64,000 nucleotides of DNA from Apricaphanius iberus (Eukaryota > Chordata > Actinopteri > Cyprinodontiformes > Aphaniidae). Under the pieces are notes generated by a model. It was given only the letters and a program-made list of their open reading frames with translations, was not told the origin of the DNA and made no database searches. The stretch is taken from contig JAPXFQ010002669.1 of the NCBI GenBank assembly GCA_028564705.1, forward strand, positions 1,736,001 to 1,800,000. The letters run 5' to 3'. Shown one piece after another: positions 1 through 11,698 of the stretch (position 1 is the stretch's first letter; the number at the start of each line of letters is the position of its first letter). The position numbers and the translations under genes were made by a program.

Positions 1-3000
1 TGTGTTGGCTGGAGCCACAAGGTAAATGAGCCCTCCCCACAGGTTCCACACCTGTGTCATCTCAGAGGTGACAGGAAAGCGTACGTGGACACATGGAGCC
101 CTCTTTAACTCTGCAGCATTCAGACGATCTGTTTGACAGCCAATCTGAATCTGTGGGTAAAGTTAAATACAAGTTAAGGCCTCGAAGAAAGCTTTATAGA
201 GTCTTTAAAGCCCCCTTTTTATTCTAGCACCTGCAAGGAATGAATGTACGTGTATGTCCAATTAGGTCATATAGTATTATCACTGAAATGTCTGATAACA
301 GCGTTATCATGCAACGAGATGTTTTATCAGCCCTTTCCTCAGGTAAGGGTGTAAAATAATCACAACTGGCTGAATTTGAATTTGTGAAAAGTACCTGCCA
401 TCCTTTGTTGACGATCTCTGCTGGTATGGCCACGAAAGTCTTCATACCAGGAGAAAGGTAGAGACCTGTGCTGATCCACTCCTCCCCTCCTGATAAGCAC
501 ACGCAAGCCAAAAAAAAAGTTCAAAGTTCTACATCCATCAGTACTGAAGAAATTAAGTAACTTCATTTATACATTAATTTAACAAATGTAACCACAAAGG
601 GCTTTACAGTAAAATACAAAACAAAGCAAAGAAGAGATCTCCTTTGACCAATTTAGTTACTTAGCTGGAGCATTCTCTGTCAATGTTTTACTGAATTATG
701 AAAATATTGCATAGCACTAAACAATACAGGTTGAGATGAAAGCACGAATAAGTATCTCCATATCTGTAGCGGAACCTATTCCCTTATGTACTGATGCTGT
801 TGTGGTGGAAAAAATGTTGTCGTTGATTTTACGTATATATTAAACGTTAGAACCATCAACTCTTTTTTTTTATGCTTAAGAAAAACTGTTAATGATGAGG
901 GTCTGAGATTCAGCTCTATCAGGAACAAAACCATCTGAAGAACGTGGCCTTATTAGAAAGAGGAAATCGTCAGCCCTTTTCCCTTTACTTATACATGAAT
1001 TAAAGTTGTTTATCATCTGCATAGAACTGAAGAAAGATATTGAAAGTAGGTATAATACTACACAAAGGCATTATATACAGGTTGGAAGCACATTTTTCAA
1101 ATGACCTTAGGAACAAGTGCATTAAATATGATGGTCTGTGTTCTGAATTTGTTACTGTCCTTAAGGGGGAGCAACAGGAGGTGCATTTGATCACGCATTT
1201 ATCATATATATCTACATATAAGTGGCAAACATGCATCTTTATGCACATTTACAGCTGGAGAAAGTCTTTGTTGTTGTCCAGCAGTCATTTGAGCTGAAAC
1301 TTGTTCTCGGTGCAGATAAAACAAAGCTGATGATGCTTTCCAGTTCAAGGAATTGGCCACAAATGATTCTTTCAGTGACCACTAATGAGAATAAGAAAAT
1401 ATAGGTGGTTCACATGTTTAGATATCTGGGTATCGTGATAGGTTATCCACTTTCACACAAACAGCTTGCTACTGCAACACTTTTACCTGTGCTGGAATAT
1501 GGTGATATTTTGCTTCTGCTCAATGTCTTTGAATGTTTGGTAGAGAAAATACACAAGATCTTTAAATCAATGCTGTGTATGCTATTAAGGAAATATTTTC
1601 ACTGATTAAGCATTTGACTAATTATTCCCCATCTTAATAGGAAGGCTGCTCTCCATCATGTCTCTGAGAATAGGTGCAGAATTACCGGGCGACAACATCA
1701 GAGCAGTAAGACATGTATGGGACTTTATGGCCTTGAGAGACTGCTTCATGCCATCAGACGGGCATGGACCTGTTCTCCAGGAGCAGTACAAGAGGATGAA
1801 GAGCTCATGTACATAAGATATAAACACTGGTTGCTTAATGTTAGGCCATTTAATGTTGTAGAACAGAAGGGTTGGCAGGTCTGAATAACGCCACTGCTTG
1901 TACCAATTGACCTCAACATGCCGTATTAAATCTTACAAATACATGAAGGATCCCCGTCTCAACTTTGTTTCATAAATATCTTTTTGTTTCTCTAGTACTG
2001 TTATGAGTTCATTGGACTGAACATTTTCCAGAATTTAACATTTTTTTTCCCTTAAAGTGGACCTGGCATGAAATGTGCATTTTTTGAGGTTTCTGATCAC
2101 ATCTTTTAGTTCCCCCAGCCTGCCTACGGCTAAGGGGTTAGAATTACTGATTATTCTTTCCTTTGAAGTCTGCCTACATCCTGAAATTAGCACACAGAAA
2201 CGGGCTGTTTGGCAGTTCGGCATATGACGACACGTTTTGGCATATTACGTGTTGAGTTCCAGCCCATTACCCCCTTCCCCGAACTACACCCTGCAAGTCC
2301 CTCCCTCCCTCCGCGGCACGGAGATGCGGTAACAGGCAAACAACAAACCAACAGCATGGAGTCCAGACCGCATCCAAACTGCACTGTACCTGGGTGTACA
2401 AAAGAGAACATAAATCTTTTTGTCCTCCCCACTTCTGAGCCACTGAAAACCTTGTGGATAGATTTTATGTATGCAGGGAATGTGCCCGACCGACTGCCGA
2501 AGCGTGTGGTGGTTTGTGGCAAACATTTCTAGGACAAGTGTTTTTCCAACTTGGGACAATACAGCAGTGGATTCACAAATCGTCTTAAACTTCTACCAGG
2601 ATTAATACCAACTCTCCGTGAACCAGCAAATATCCCCGTACAAGTAAGCATGTTTCCTCAATAATGTCCTTCAGCTGTTAGTACACATTGTGGCATTGTT
2701 TGAGTTGTTCGCTTTTCAATTAGCTTAAAAGCTAACATTAAGAATTAGCTTCAAAGCTAATACCCCAGTTTGTTTATGTAGCATTGGTGCTAGTATGCTT
2801 TTATTTGGGGAAAAAAAGATTATATATTATAGTTGAACGTTCGAAATATCGTTAGAGACTCATTGACCACAGAAGCCCTTAGCCTAGGCTCCGCCTTCCG
2901 AAACCCGGTCGTTCTGTGCTAATGCTCACAGAAGGGCTACCTCATCACACCTGCAATTCTACAACAAGGCTGAATTACGGCAAGCGATCCTTTGATATAG

Positions 3001-6000
3001 TATTAAGGTACTTCGAGTGTGGCTAAAAAGGGCCCAAACGTTGCGGGGAATTTCATGCCAGTTCTACTTTAATATCACAAAAAAGGCCAAACATATACAG
3101 TATAAGTTATATATTTCATTCAATATACATGAACTTGAGATGCTATTAAAAAAAACCTGCTGTGTTGACGTCCATCTTGACCCTGTGATTGTTGACAACT
3201 GGCAACAGTGGATTGTTCCTGATTAGGTACGGCAGAAGGGCATCCGGATTTGGGCAAACCTTATAAACCTCTGCGCCAATGTTGAGAAGCAGGTGGTCTT
3301 TGGGACTATTGACAGGACATTGCTCACTCACCTAGAGTAAATGAAAGTAAGAAAAATGAAAGGTTACTCTATGAAACAGTAGTTGACGTTTTAGAAATGC
3401 TTAAAAAAATTATTTTGCGCTCACCTGTGGCAGTCCGGACTTTTTTAGGATGTCTGTGAGTGTTGCCACCACCTGAGTGTAGTGGCAGGAGTCATGAGCC
3501 TTCATGTTCAAGTAGGTGGCGCAGTCACTGCCCAGCTTTTTGAGGAACTCTTCCTCGTGTTGGCAAAGTTTTTCTTCCACGGTCACATGCTTGGCAAACT
3601 GGTGCAAAAGGTGCCGGAAGTGGTAGGAATCTTTGATGGCCTGGCTGGGATCTGGAACCTTGTATGTACCTGCATTAATAGTTGACTTCAACAGGCTCAG
3701 TCCCATTTGGTTCAGTATTTTGTTCCCTGAAAGACATCCAAACCAAACATACATGGAGTGAGCTAACCTTAAAAACGAGCCTTACTTTAAGAATCCCAGT
3801 TTAATTTCCCAAAATTCAGCTCCACAAACAAGGCTAACCTGAAGCTCTATTTAGTCACTATGGGAACAAATGCTATTGGACAGGCCTTTTTTTTACCATT
3901 TTTGAAAAACACTACTGTATTTAATATTCCCCTGCAACTGGGAACTTTTTGTTCCACCCATGTTGCTCCCGACACCAAGCATTATTAATAATTATAAATG
4001 TATCACTTTTTTTCTTAGATGGACCTGTAATATCAACATGCCATCTTGCATAAATGTGTTAAAATGGCATTAAAGTAGGCTACCTTGAAATTGAAGAAAA
4101 AAAATGGAAATACTGTATAAATAAATATAATAAAATATAAATACTTTTAAGCCTTTAAAATTTAATTAAAATATTTGTACACCTTGCTTAAAACCCTTTA
4201 GACTCTAGCGTCCCCCAATTGGGGAACACAGAAATGAGTACTGACAGAAATAGTAATATATTCAGATAATATGCATAATGACACATCCATCAATTCTACT
4301 GAATGTTACCTTTAAAATTACACCAAAATTATTCAAATACTCCTTTTGGTTGCTGAAATATAATCATTTTTCCATGGGTAAGCATTTTTCGAGAAACAGC
4401 CTAGGGTTTAAAGGGTTAAAATCATGTTTTAACACATTTAACATGTCAGATATTTTTTGTCATGTGATATATATATATATTTTTTTTAACAATTAACATA
4501 CTTCAGATCATCTTGCCCTACCTAATGAGGTAATATGATTTATTAAAATAAAGTTAAACGTTTACAGTCAGTGGTGCCTTTCAGCACAGACTGTGTCACA
4601 CTCTAGACTGTTTGTGCGGCAACGCCACCTACTGCAGAACACTGGTATTACTCAAGCTTTTTTTTTTTTTTTTTTCATACAGCTGGTGTTCCTCTTAAGG
4701 GGTATGATGTACACTGCTTAAAACATAACTGCAATAACAACTCCAAGTCGATCATACTTCTGTGAAAGTCAAACCGTTCACTTAGGAAGAAATACTGACA
4801 ATTTCACATGCTGTTGTGCAAATGGAATAAAAAATATTTGAACATTTTAAACAATTTGTAAGAAACTCCGTATAAAGGAGTGGTTCTGCAGGTGGTGACC
4901 ACTCGTTTGTTTGAATGATGGCGGCGCTTTCACTCTATTGGCAGCATGAGACGGAGTCTACAAGCGACACAAGTGGGTTAGGTAGTGCAGCTCATCCAGG
5001 ATGGCGCATCAATGCCAGCTTTGGCAAGAAGGTTTGCTGTACATGTCAGCGTAGTGTCCAGAGCATGGAGGCGCCACCAGGAGACACGTCAGTTAGTAAG
5101 GAGATGTGGAGGAGGCCAAAGGAGAGTCATAACTCAGCAGCAGGACCGCTACCTCTGCCTTTGTGCAGGAGGAACAGGAAAAATGCAAACTGACTTCCAA
5201 CAGGCCACAAATGTACAGGTGTCTGCTCAAACAGTCATAAACAGACTCCATGAGGGTAGCATGAGGTGGGGGTTATGCCTACAGCCCAACACCATGCAGG
5301 ATGGTGGGCGTTTGCCAGAGAACACAAAGACTGGCAAACCTCATGTGGGTGGAGCATGTCAGCAGCTCCTGCAAGACGAAGGCATTGGCCCACCTGATCC
5401 CCTGACCTGAATTCAATTGAGCACATCTGGGACGTCATGTCTCGCTCCATCTACCAACACCACGTTGCACCACAGACTATCCAGGAGTTGGTGGGTGCTT
5501 TAGGTCAGGCCCAGGACGAGAACCCTCTGGAGACCATCCGCCACCTAATGAGGAGCATGCTTAGGCACCGTAAGGAGTTCATACAGGCACATGGAGGCCA
5601 CACACACTGCTGAGCCTCATCAAAGTTCAATGATCCTTTACTGCCGTTTTCTACTTTAACTTTGAGTGCGACTCCAAATCCAGACCTCTACAGGTTGATA
5701 AATTTGATTTCAATTGGTAATTTGTGAGATTTTTTTTGTCAGCACATTCATAAATAATTAAGTATTACATAACAGCACGAACACATAGCGCTTACTAAAT
5801 GACCACCAGTTCGTATGTATTTTAGGGATTTTAACACATGTATGTACAGTCCGATTTTAGACCCGCCAGAAATGCAATTTGCATTCGTTATATTTCAAAT
5901 TTATTCAGTTTTTTTACCTCCAAAGTCTGTCAATGGGTTTTTTCCACTGTGCGACTGTGCCCAGTACCAGGCATGTCCACCCATCAGCAGACCTCCTCCC

Positions 6001-7603
6001 TCCGCCACAAAGTTCTGGATCTCTTCCCAGTTCTCTTGAGGGTTTGATGGAGACACAAACACACTCAGGTTTTTCTTGAAGCCCGTTTTCTCCACTTCTA
6101 GGCCTGAGTTGGTAGCGATATTAATGCCATTTTTCAGTGCTACGCCAACAACACCTCTTCGCCCTTCATCCAACCAATGAAGAGCATTCTTCCAAAATTG
6201 ATCGTTTGCCTGGGTTATGTTAAGGTGTTGAAAGGGAAAGTAAAGAATTAACCTAGGTGTTTTGATAAACATTGGAAGATTTTAAACATGTTTCTGGCGG
6301 ACTTTACCTCAGCGCTTAGAACTCCTTCATGACCAGCAACGATTACCCGGCCTTGGCCATAGTAGGCTGCGGCCAGGAATGCCGGTCCACCTGCTGCTGT
6401 ACCAATCGGGAATGCTAGCGGGCCATGGACCAGAACCTCTGAAGCTAGTGAACCATTTGGAATGGCAAGCTCTGAAACGCCGTGGAGTAAGAACTGCAAG
6501 TCGTCCTCAAAATCTTTTCCAACTCTGCATTTGAAAAATGAAGCGATTGAAAAAAAATTTAATCAAAGACAGAACTGGATCAGATATTTTATACCATTAG
6601 ATTCAGAAAGGTGGCAGCAGTGAACCAGTGCATGTCAGTGAGTAAAAGGCTGTCAACTCTGAATTTTTGTTTAACACCACACCTCTGCATATTAACTAGA
6701 ACACAGCTGCGTAAAATTTTGTCTTCTATTTTTGAGTTGAATTTAAAAAAAAGGTAAGCTAATAAAAAATTTACTCCCTAAAAGATCTACAAATTCATAC
6801 TTTTTTTTTTTTTTTTACATGTTTTTATACCCTTTAACCTCCACCTAGGATTTTAAGAGGACGGCACAACTGTAAAGATAATATTTCAGTCTTAAAAGGT
6901 ATTACAAAAAGCAAAAGGTCTTGGTTTGAAATGAAAGAAATAGAGGATATGCTCACACTACAGCCATCCAGGAGGATGGGATCTGTGGGTAGACTGGAAG
7001 GTGTTCCACCTCACCCGGATTCTTGGAGAAGTAGATCCCTGCAACCCCAGACACCTTGTTCCCATCAAAATGATGCAATGTGTTCTCCTTAGGGTGATCT
7101 GCAGCCCAGCTCCATGCCTGCCCAGCTATCAGCACCCCTCCTCCAGCTTTTAAAAAGGCCACCAAGTCTTTTGGGTCAGCACCGACGCTGTATGCGTCCG
7201 TCACGTACACACCAGACTGTAGACCGCTACTGAAGCCTCCCACCACTTCTACTTGGAAGGTGGACCTGCTGAGGTTGTCGCTGACCGCCTTCACGTTGTT
7301 GTGAATGGCTACAGAGGGGCTGCCTGATCCGTCACCCCGCAGCCAGATCAGGGCGTTCTCCACCAGAGCAGGAAAGGCCGTCAGGTAGCCCTCGTGACCC
7401 ATGACAACAATCCTCCCACTACCATACAGAGATGCAGCCATCAGGACCTGACCCTTGCTGTTCATGGCTAAGGGAAAGGCGTGGTCTCCGATCAGCAACA
7501 GGTCGCTGGGGGCATAGGGGCCACGGAGGTCCAGCTCCCTCAGGCCTTTCGTTAGAGATAAGTAGGCCGCCTCGTGCTGGTTTTGGATGGTCGGGTGAGA
7601 CAT
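1..7603 (-). CDS. tcaf: TRPM8 channel-associated factor-like protein, copy A (partial, 3' end beyond the window)
   Basis: TCAF (FAM115) proteins bind the cold channel TRPM8 in mammals and alter its trafficking and gating; that role is known from the family and only inferred here. Seven coding exons, all with GT-AG junctions in frame: 7603-6957, 6524-6308, 6209-5918, 3726-3425, 3331-3157, 489-395, 150-1 (626 codons visible). The first three exons hold two repeats of the N-terminal TCAF module: [11 protein letters not shown]...GQVLMAAS...VVMGHEGYL, then [11 protein letters not shown]...[12 protein letters not shown], each followed by a GGG(V/L)L(I/M)(A/G)G(Q/H)AW block. Exon 7 (CVHVRFPV...[13 protein letters not shown]) leads into the M60-like domain, whose catalytic exons lie left of the window. 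The start is the first ATG after the upstream splice acceptor (exon from 7735) and matches copy B. No frameshift or stop was seen. The exon 5 donor (gtttttt) is weak but has GT. Introns carry a LINE relic, a THAP-exon relic and a Tc1 relic. Confidence 0.9.
960..1850 (+). pseudogene. Decayed LINE reverse-transcriptase fragment
   Basis: Broken plus-strand reading frames resemble the C-terminal half of a LINE reverse transcriptase: LKLVLGADKTKLMML (1294 on), then FRYLGIVIGYPLSHK (about 1415-1460) and LLPVLEYGDIL, separated by stops. No ends or target-site duplication were found. It lies in the exon 5-exon 6 intron of TCAF-A, antisense to the gene. Confidence 0.45.
2356..2643 (+). pseudogene. THAP zinc-finger exon relic (P-element- or Kolobok-like transposase, or THAP gene fragment)
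   Basis: Starting at ATG 2356 the plus strand reads 96 codons with a THAP-type C2CH pattern: Cys9, Cys14, Trp34, Cys54 and His57 followed by Phe (VVVCGKHF), with C-x4-C, a 39-residue spacer and C-x2-H. The phrase GLIPTLREP stands where THAP domains carry the AVPTIF box. The frame is interrupted by TAG at 2530, just after His57-Phe58, and afterwards continues cleanly to CAA followed by gtaagc, a good splice donor (2644). This is a first exon of a THAP protein killed by one nonsense codon. It lies antisense in a TCAF-A intron. I saw no catalytic transposase domain next to it. Confidence 0.6.
3727..4900. other. Intron sequence without recognised gene
   Basis: Part of the TCAF-A intron between coding exons 3 and 4. 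It is AT-rich, with long A and T runs (for example about 4,440-4,490 and 4,659-4,675). I see no coding similarity. Confidence 0.5.
4985..5613 (+). pseudogene. Tc1-like transposase relic with deleted catalytic core
   Basis: The N-terminal helix-turn-helix part reads QLIQDGASMPALARRFAVH...SRAWRRHQ, then a basic linker (RRCGGGQRRVITQQQDRY) and VSAQTVINRLHEG. After a frameshift the frame AFAREHKDW jumps directly to PHVGGACQQLLQDEGI, so the segment with the first catalytic aspartates is gone. After another shift, DLNSIEHIWDVM and the C-terminus follow up to TGA 5611. It sits in the exon 3-exon 4 intron of TCAF-A. Terminal repeats were not identified. Confidence 0.7.
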
Positions 7604-7677
7604 GGTGTGATCTAGTTGTACGAGGAAAATCGGTGAAGAAAATGAAATGCAGGATAATCTCCAGAGATGCCTTCAGT

Positions 7678-7731
7678 TCAATGTGTCAGCATCAAGTTTA
7701 ACAGCTGCTCTTCGGTGGACGATTGCCGCAT
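7678..7731 (-). promoter_or_regulatory. Upstream ORF in the 5' leader of TCAF copy A
   Basis: The exon that carries the TCAF-A start begins after a CTGGCAG acceptor at 7735. Its first ATG opens a 17-codon ORF (MRQSSTEEQLLNLMLTH) that ends 74 nt before the main ATG. The same uORF is present in copy B. A separate leader exon upstream ends at a GTATGTGT donor at 7882/7881. A uORF can lower translation of the main frame; here that is inference only. Confidence 0.5.
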
Positions 7732-7882
7732 CAGGCTGCCAGAGATACAAGAAGAAACAAGATTAAAATATAAAACAATACTCATGGAGCTTGTGAAAAT
7801 TAAGTTAAAACACAAATATGTCAGCCTACAAAGATAAAATATGAAATACCTGTTTTCTAGTTTGTTACACAAGACACATACC

Positions 7883-9109
7883 TCAAAGCAAAATATGAAT
7901 TCCTGCTTAGGCAGACAGCTGATTCATCAACCTGCAAGCAGTCAGCAGAGAAGCAAAAATGTAAATACAAGCGGAGAGAGGAGCTTTTATACCAAGGAAA
8001 ATTACAAGAGGAAGATCAGATAAACCAACCCAGATTAAGATCAAACCAACAGGTGAAACCTGTTTGTCATGTGGGAGTAAACCAATCTTTCCAGCTGATG
8101 AAAAAAGCTCAGTCCATTAAATAACCACACCCAGCACATGAGGTTTTTGTTTTGTTTCTTCAAACAAGCATTGCAGCTTTTGACAAGCTGTTTGGAGATA
8201 CTTAATTCAATATGCACAGTAGCCTACTCTGGTTCAGAAAAGTATGTAAACCAAATCAGTGTAAAAGGTAGACTTTTTTTTTAAGAGCTGGGGAGGATGG
8301 AGAAGACTTGTGCCATTAAGCACACATACAATAGACGTGTCTGAAGCACAAACTGACTAAGATTTCTCGCTGTTTTAGTCCATTTTCCTGTTCCTTTACG
8401 TATCCTAATCTCGCCCCGGGTTGGAGGAAAATATGACACACCCAGCCCGGAAAGTCTCACGATAAATTCAAAGTAGTCTATAAGCTACTCAAAAGTAAAA
8501 AGCTTACACTGTAAAAGGATAATGACTCAAAGTATTAATCTTTATATACGTTAAAGAGTTAAATAGTACCAACACTTATCTTTTGTTTTGCTTTACGCCC
8601 TAGTGCTCGTTGCAGAACCACAGAGGTGAATGCGGAACACTGAGGCGTAACGCCCTTTTCTACACGAGCCTGCTGTCGATGCACCGCGACTAAAAAAAAC
8701 AAAAACCTTACACAAGTCTGTTTTTCCCTCACTGTTAGCCAGGAATGTCAAACCATGGGGGTTTCTCAATTGGCGAGGCTGAAGTTTGTTTCAGTTTCTA
8801 GCTTCCGATTCGGGAAATTACCAAAAGGTCTCTTCTCCGAGAGTCTTTAATCTGCTCTAGTTTAAAAACTGCAATGCATCTGGGCATTACAAACCTGGAC
8901 TAGATCATTCTAAACTAAAACAATTAAAACCAACTCTGGGATTGGACCTTGTTTGATTCATGAATAATTTTATATGTGAAACTATAATAAAATTCATTAA
9001 TATACATTTAGACCACTGGTCCAGCGCATGTATTTACAAAAGCTAGACTCTAAACCTGAACTAGACTATTTTACATTAATTGTAGAACACCCCGTTTGTG
9101 AAACCTTTA
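7883..9109. other. Upstream flank of TCAF-A, putative promoter region
   Basis: No coding similarity. It probably contains the untranslated first exon of TCAF-A, which ends at 7882. Two short blocks recur at about the same distance upstream of TCAF-B: a GGAGGAAAA...GACACACCC block at 8,420-8,443 (compare 46,511-46,537) and TACACGAGCCT at 8,661-8,671 (compare 46,709-46,719). These suggest the tandem duplication included about 1 kb of upstream DNA. Confidence 0.4.
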
Positions 9110-9960
9110 ATTCAATTCACTTTTATTTATATAGCGCCAATTCACAAATGTCATCTCAGGGCACTTTACAACAAAAGTATTTTCAATACAGTTATACAAA
9201 CATTCCAATCAAAAGTTTTCTATGTAAGGATTCTCAACATATTGCATAAAGTCTTTGACATGGGGCTGGGCCCCATTGATGCAGACCTGCAACCACAATC
9301 TTCAGCAATCCTTTATACTGAGCAAGCATGTAGTGACAGTGGAGAGGAAACGCTCCCCTTTAACAGGAAGAAACCTCCAGCAGAACCTGACTCAGTAGAA
9401 GCGGCCATCTGCCATGATCGTCTGGGGGTCTGAGAAGACAGAAGAGACAGCATGGAGGATGCTCAATCACTTTGAGCTTCTTGGACGGATGTTCCCCATC
9501 CAGCAGGGGACTTTATAGTTTATCAGAATACCAGACCAGGTTTAGCTTCTATGGGGAGAAAAAAATAAAAAATAAACAATCGCAATAACAGCAGAAAAAA
9601 ATATATCTGGAGAGAGTAGAAGAAAAAAGTGAAAGAGAGAAGAAAAGTGGTCTGTTCTCCAACAGTCTAAGGCCCCGTCCACACTACTGCGTTTTCGTTT
9701 AGAAACGGAGAGTTAAAACGAAAACTATCTCCGCCCACCCTAGCGTTTTCCCCGCATATTAGAATTTATCTCCATCTTAGAAAAAGAATTTAAAATCAGT
9801 CAATTTGCAGATGACACAGCTTTATTTAAAAAAAACAACAAAACATGGTCTCCATTGCAATAGATAAAATCCTTTCCTTTTCAAAAGCATCAGGCTTAAC
9901 ACTTAATCTTAAAAAATGTGAAATCTTACCTGTACACTGTTGTAGTCAAAGTCTTAGTAG

Positions 9961-11698
9961 TCCATCCATCCATCCATCCATCTTCCTCCGCTTATCCGGG
10001 GTCGGGTCGCGGGGGCAGTAGCCTAAGCAAGGAGACCCAGACTTGCCTCTCCCCGGCCACTTGGGCCAGCTCCTCGGGAGGAATCCCGAGGCGTTCCCAG
10101 GCCAGCTGGGAGACATAATCTCTCCAACGGGTCCTGGGTCTTCCCCTGGGTCTCCTCCCGGTGGGACATGCCCGGAACACCTCACCAGGGAGGCGTCCAG
10201 GAGGCATCCTGACTAGATGCCCGAGCCACCTCAACTGGCTCCTCTCGATGTGGAGGAGCAGCGGCTCTACTCTGAGCTCCCTCCGGATGACCGAGCTTCT
10301 CACCCTATCTCTAAGGGAGAGCCCAGCCACCCTACGGAGGAAACTCATTTCAGCCGCCTGTATCCGCGATCTCGTTCTTTCGGTCACCACCCAGCGTTCG
10401 TGACCATAGATGAGGGTAGGAACGTAGATCGACCGGTAAATCGAGAGCTTCGCCTTTCGACTCAGCTCTCTCTTCACCACGACAGACCGGTACAGCGCCC
10501 GCATGACTGCAGACGCCCTACCAATCCGTCCATCGATCTCCCGCTCCATTTTTCCCTCATTCGTGAACAAGACCCCCAGATACCTAAACTCCTCCACTTG
10601 AGGAAGGACCTCATCCCCAACCCGAAGAGAGCACCCTACCCTTGACGAAGCCAACAAGACCACATCATCTGCGAAAAGCAGAGACCCGATCCTGAGGTCA
10701 CCAAAACGGATCCCCTCAACACCTTGGCTGCACCTAGAAATCCTGTCCATAAACGTTATGAACAGGATCGGTGATAAAGGGCAACCTTGGCGGAGTCCAA
10801 CTCTCACTGGAAACGAGTCCGACTTACTGCCGGCAATGCGAACCAGACTCTGACACCGGTCATATAGGGACCTAACAGCCCGTATCAGAGGGCCTGGTAC
10901 CCCATACTCCCGGAGTACCCCCCACAGGACACCCCGAGGGACACGGTCGAACGCCTTCTCCAAGTCCACAAAGCACATGTAGACTGGTTGGGCGAACTCC
11001 CACGCACCCTCCAGGACCCTGCCGAGGGTGTAGAGCTGGTCCAGTGTTCCACGGCCAGGACGAAAACCGCATTGTTCCTCCTGGATCCGAGGTTCGACTA
11101 TCCGTCGTACCCTCCTCTCCAGAACCCCTGAATAGACCTTACCAGGGAGGCTCAGAAGTGTGATCCCCCTGTAGTTGGAACACACTCTGTGGTCCCCCTT
11201 TTTAAAGAGGGGGACCACCACCCCGGTCTGCCAATCCAAGGGAACTGCCCCCGATGTCCACGCAATATTGCAGAGCCGCGTCAACCAACACAGCCCAACA
11301 ACATCCAGAGCCTTGAGGAACTCCGGCCGAATCTCATCCACCCCCGGAGCCTTACCACCGAGGAGCTTTTTAACAACCTCGGCGACTTCAGCCCCAGAGA
11401 TTGGAGAGTCCGTCCCAGAGTCCCCAGACTCTGCTTCCAAACAGGAAGGCGTGTCGGTGGGATTGAGGAGGTCTTCGAAGTATTCCATCCACCGACCCAA
11501 AACGTCCCGCGTTGAGGTCAGCAGCACACCGCCCCCACTGTAAACAGTGTTGGCGGCAGACCGCTTCCCCCCCCTGAGACGCCGGATGGTGGACCAGAAT
11601 CGCTTCGAAGCCATACGGAAGTCGTTCTCCATGGTCTCTCCAAACTCCTCCCACGCCCGAGTTTTTGCCTCGGCAAAAAAAAAAAACTCGGGCGTGGG
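9961..11698 (-). mobile_element. Rex3/RTE-like non-LTR retrotransposon, 5' truncated
   Basis: The 3' end is at the left and consists of (GATG)n-type repeats (TCCATCCATCC on the plus strand from 9,961), a hallmark reported for Rex3. Flanks share the 13-bp duplication AAGTCTTAGTAGT (9,949-9,961 and 11,699-11,711), so the insertion into the plus-strand L1 is unambiguous. The 5' junction carries an inverted 18-bp copy of its own sequence (see findings). Confidence 0.8.
9992..11640 (-). pseudogene. Reverse transcriptase ORF of the Rex3/RTE-like element
   Basis: Open for about 550 codons: SNYRGITLLSLPGKVY, EEQCGFRPGRGTLDQLY, CFVDLEKAFDRVPRG, RQGCPLSPILF and the active-site box LLFADDVVLLAS. Directly after FADDVVLLASSR the frame passes to GCSLRVGDEVLPQVEEFRYLG. 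This skips a stretch that comparable elements carry between these blocks, so an in-frame internal deletion is likely. No endonuclease domain remains because of 5' truncation. It cannot be autonomous. Confidence 0.8.

Noticed and set aside
1..7603. TCAF-A as a pseudogene
   Set aside because: All seven visible exons are open with usable splice sites; the missing C-terminal part is due to the window edge.
9946..11543. Plus-strand ORFs across 9.9-11.5 kb
   Set aside because: Shadows of the GC-rich reverse transcriptase on the minus strand.
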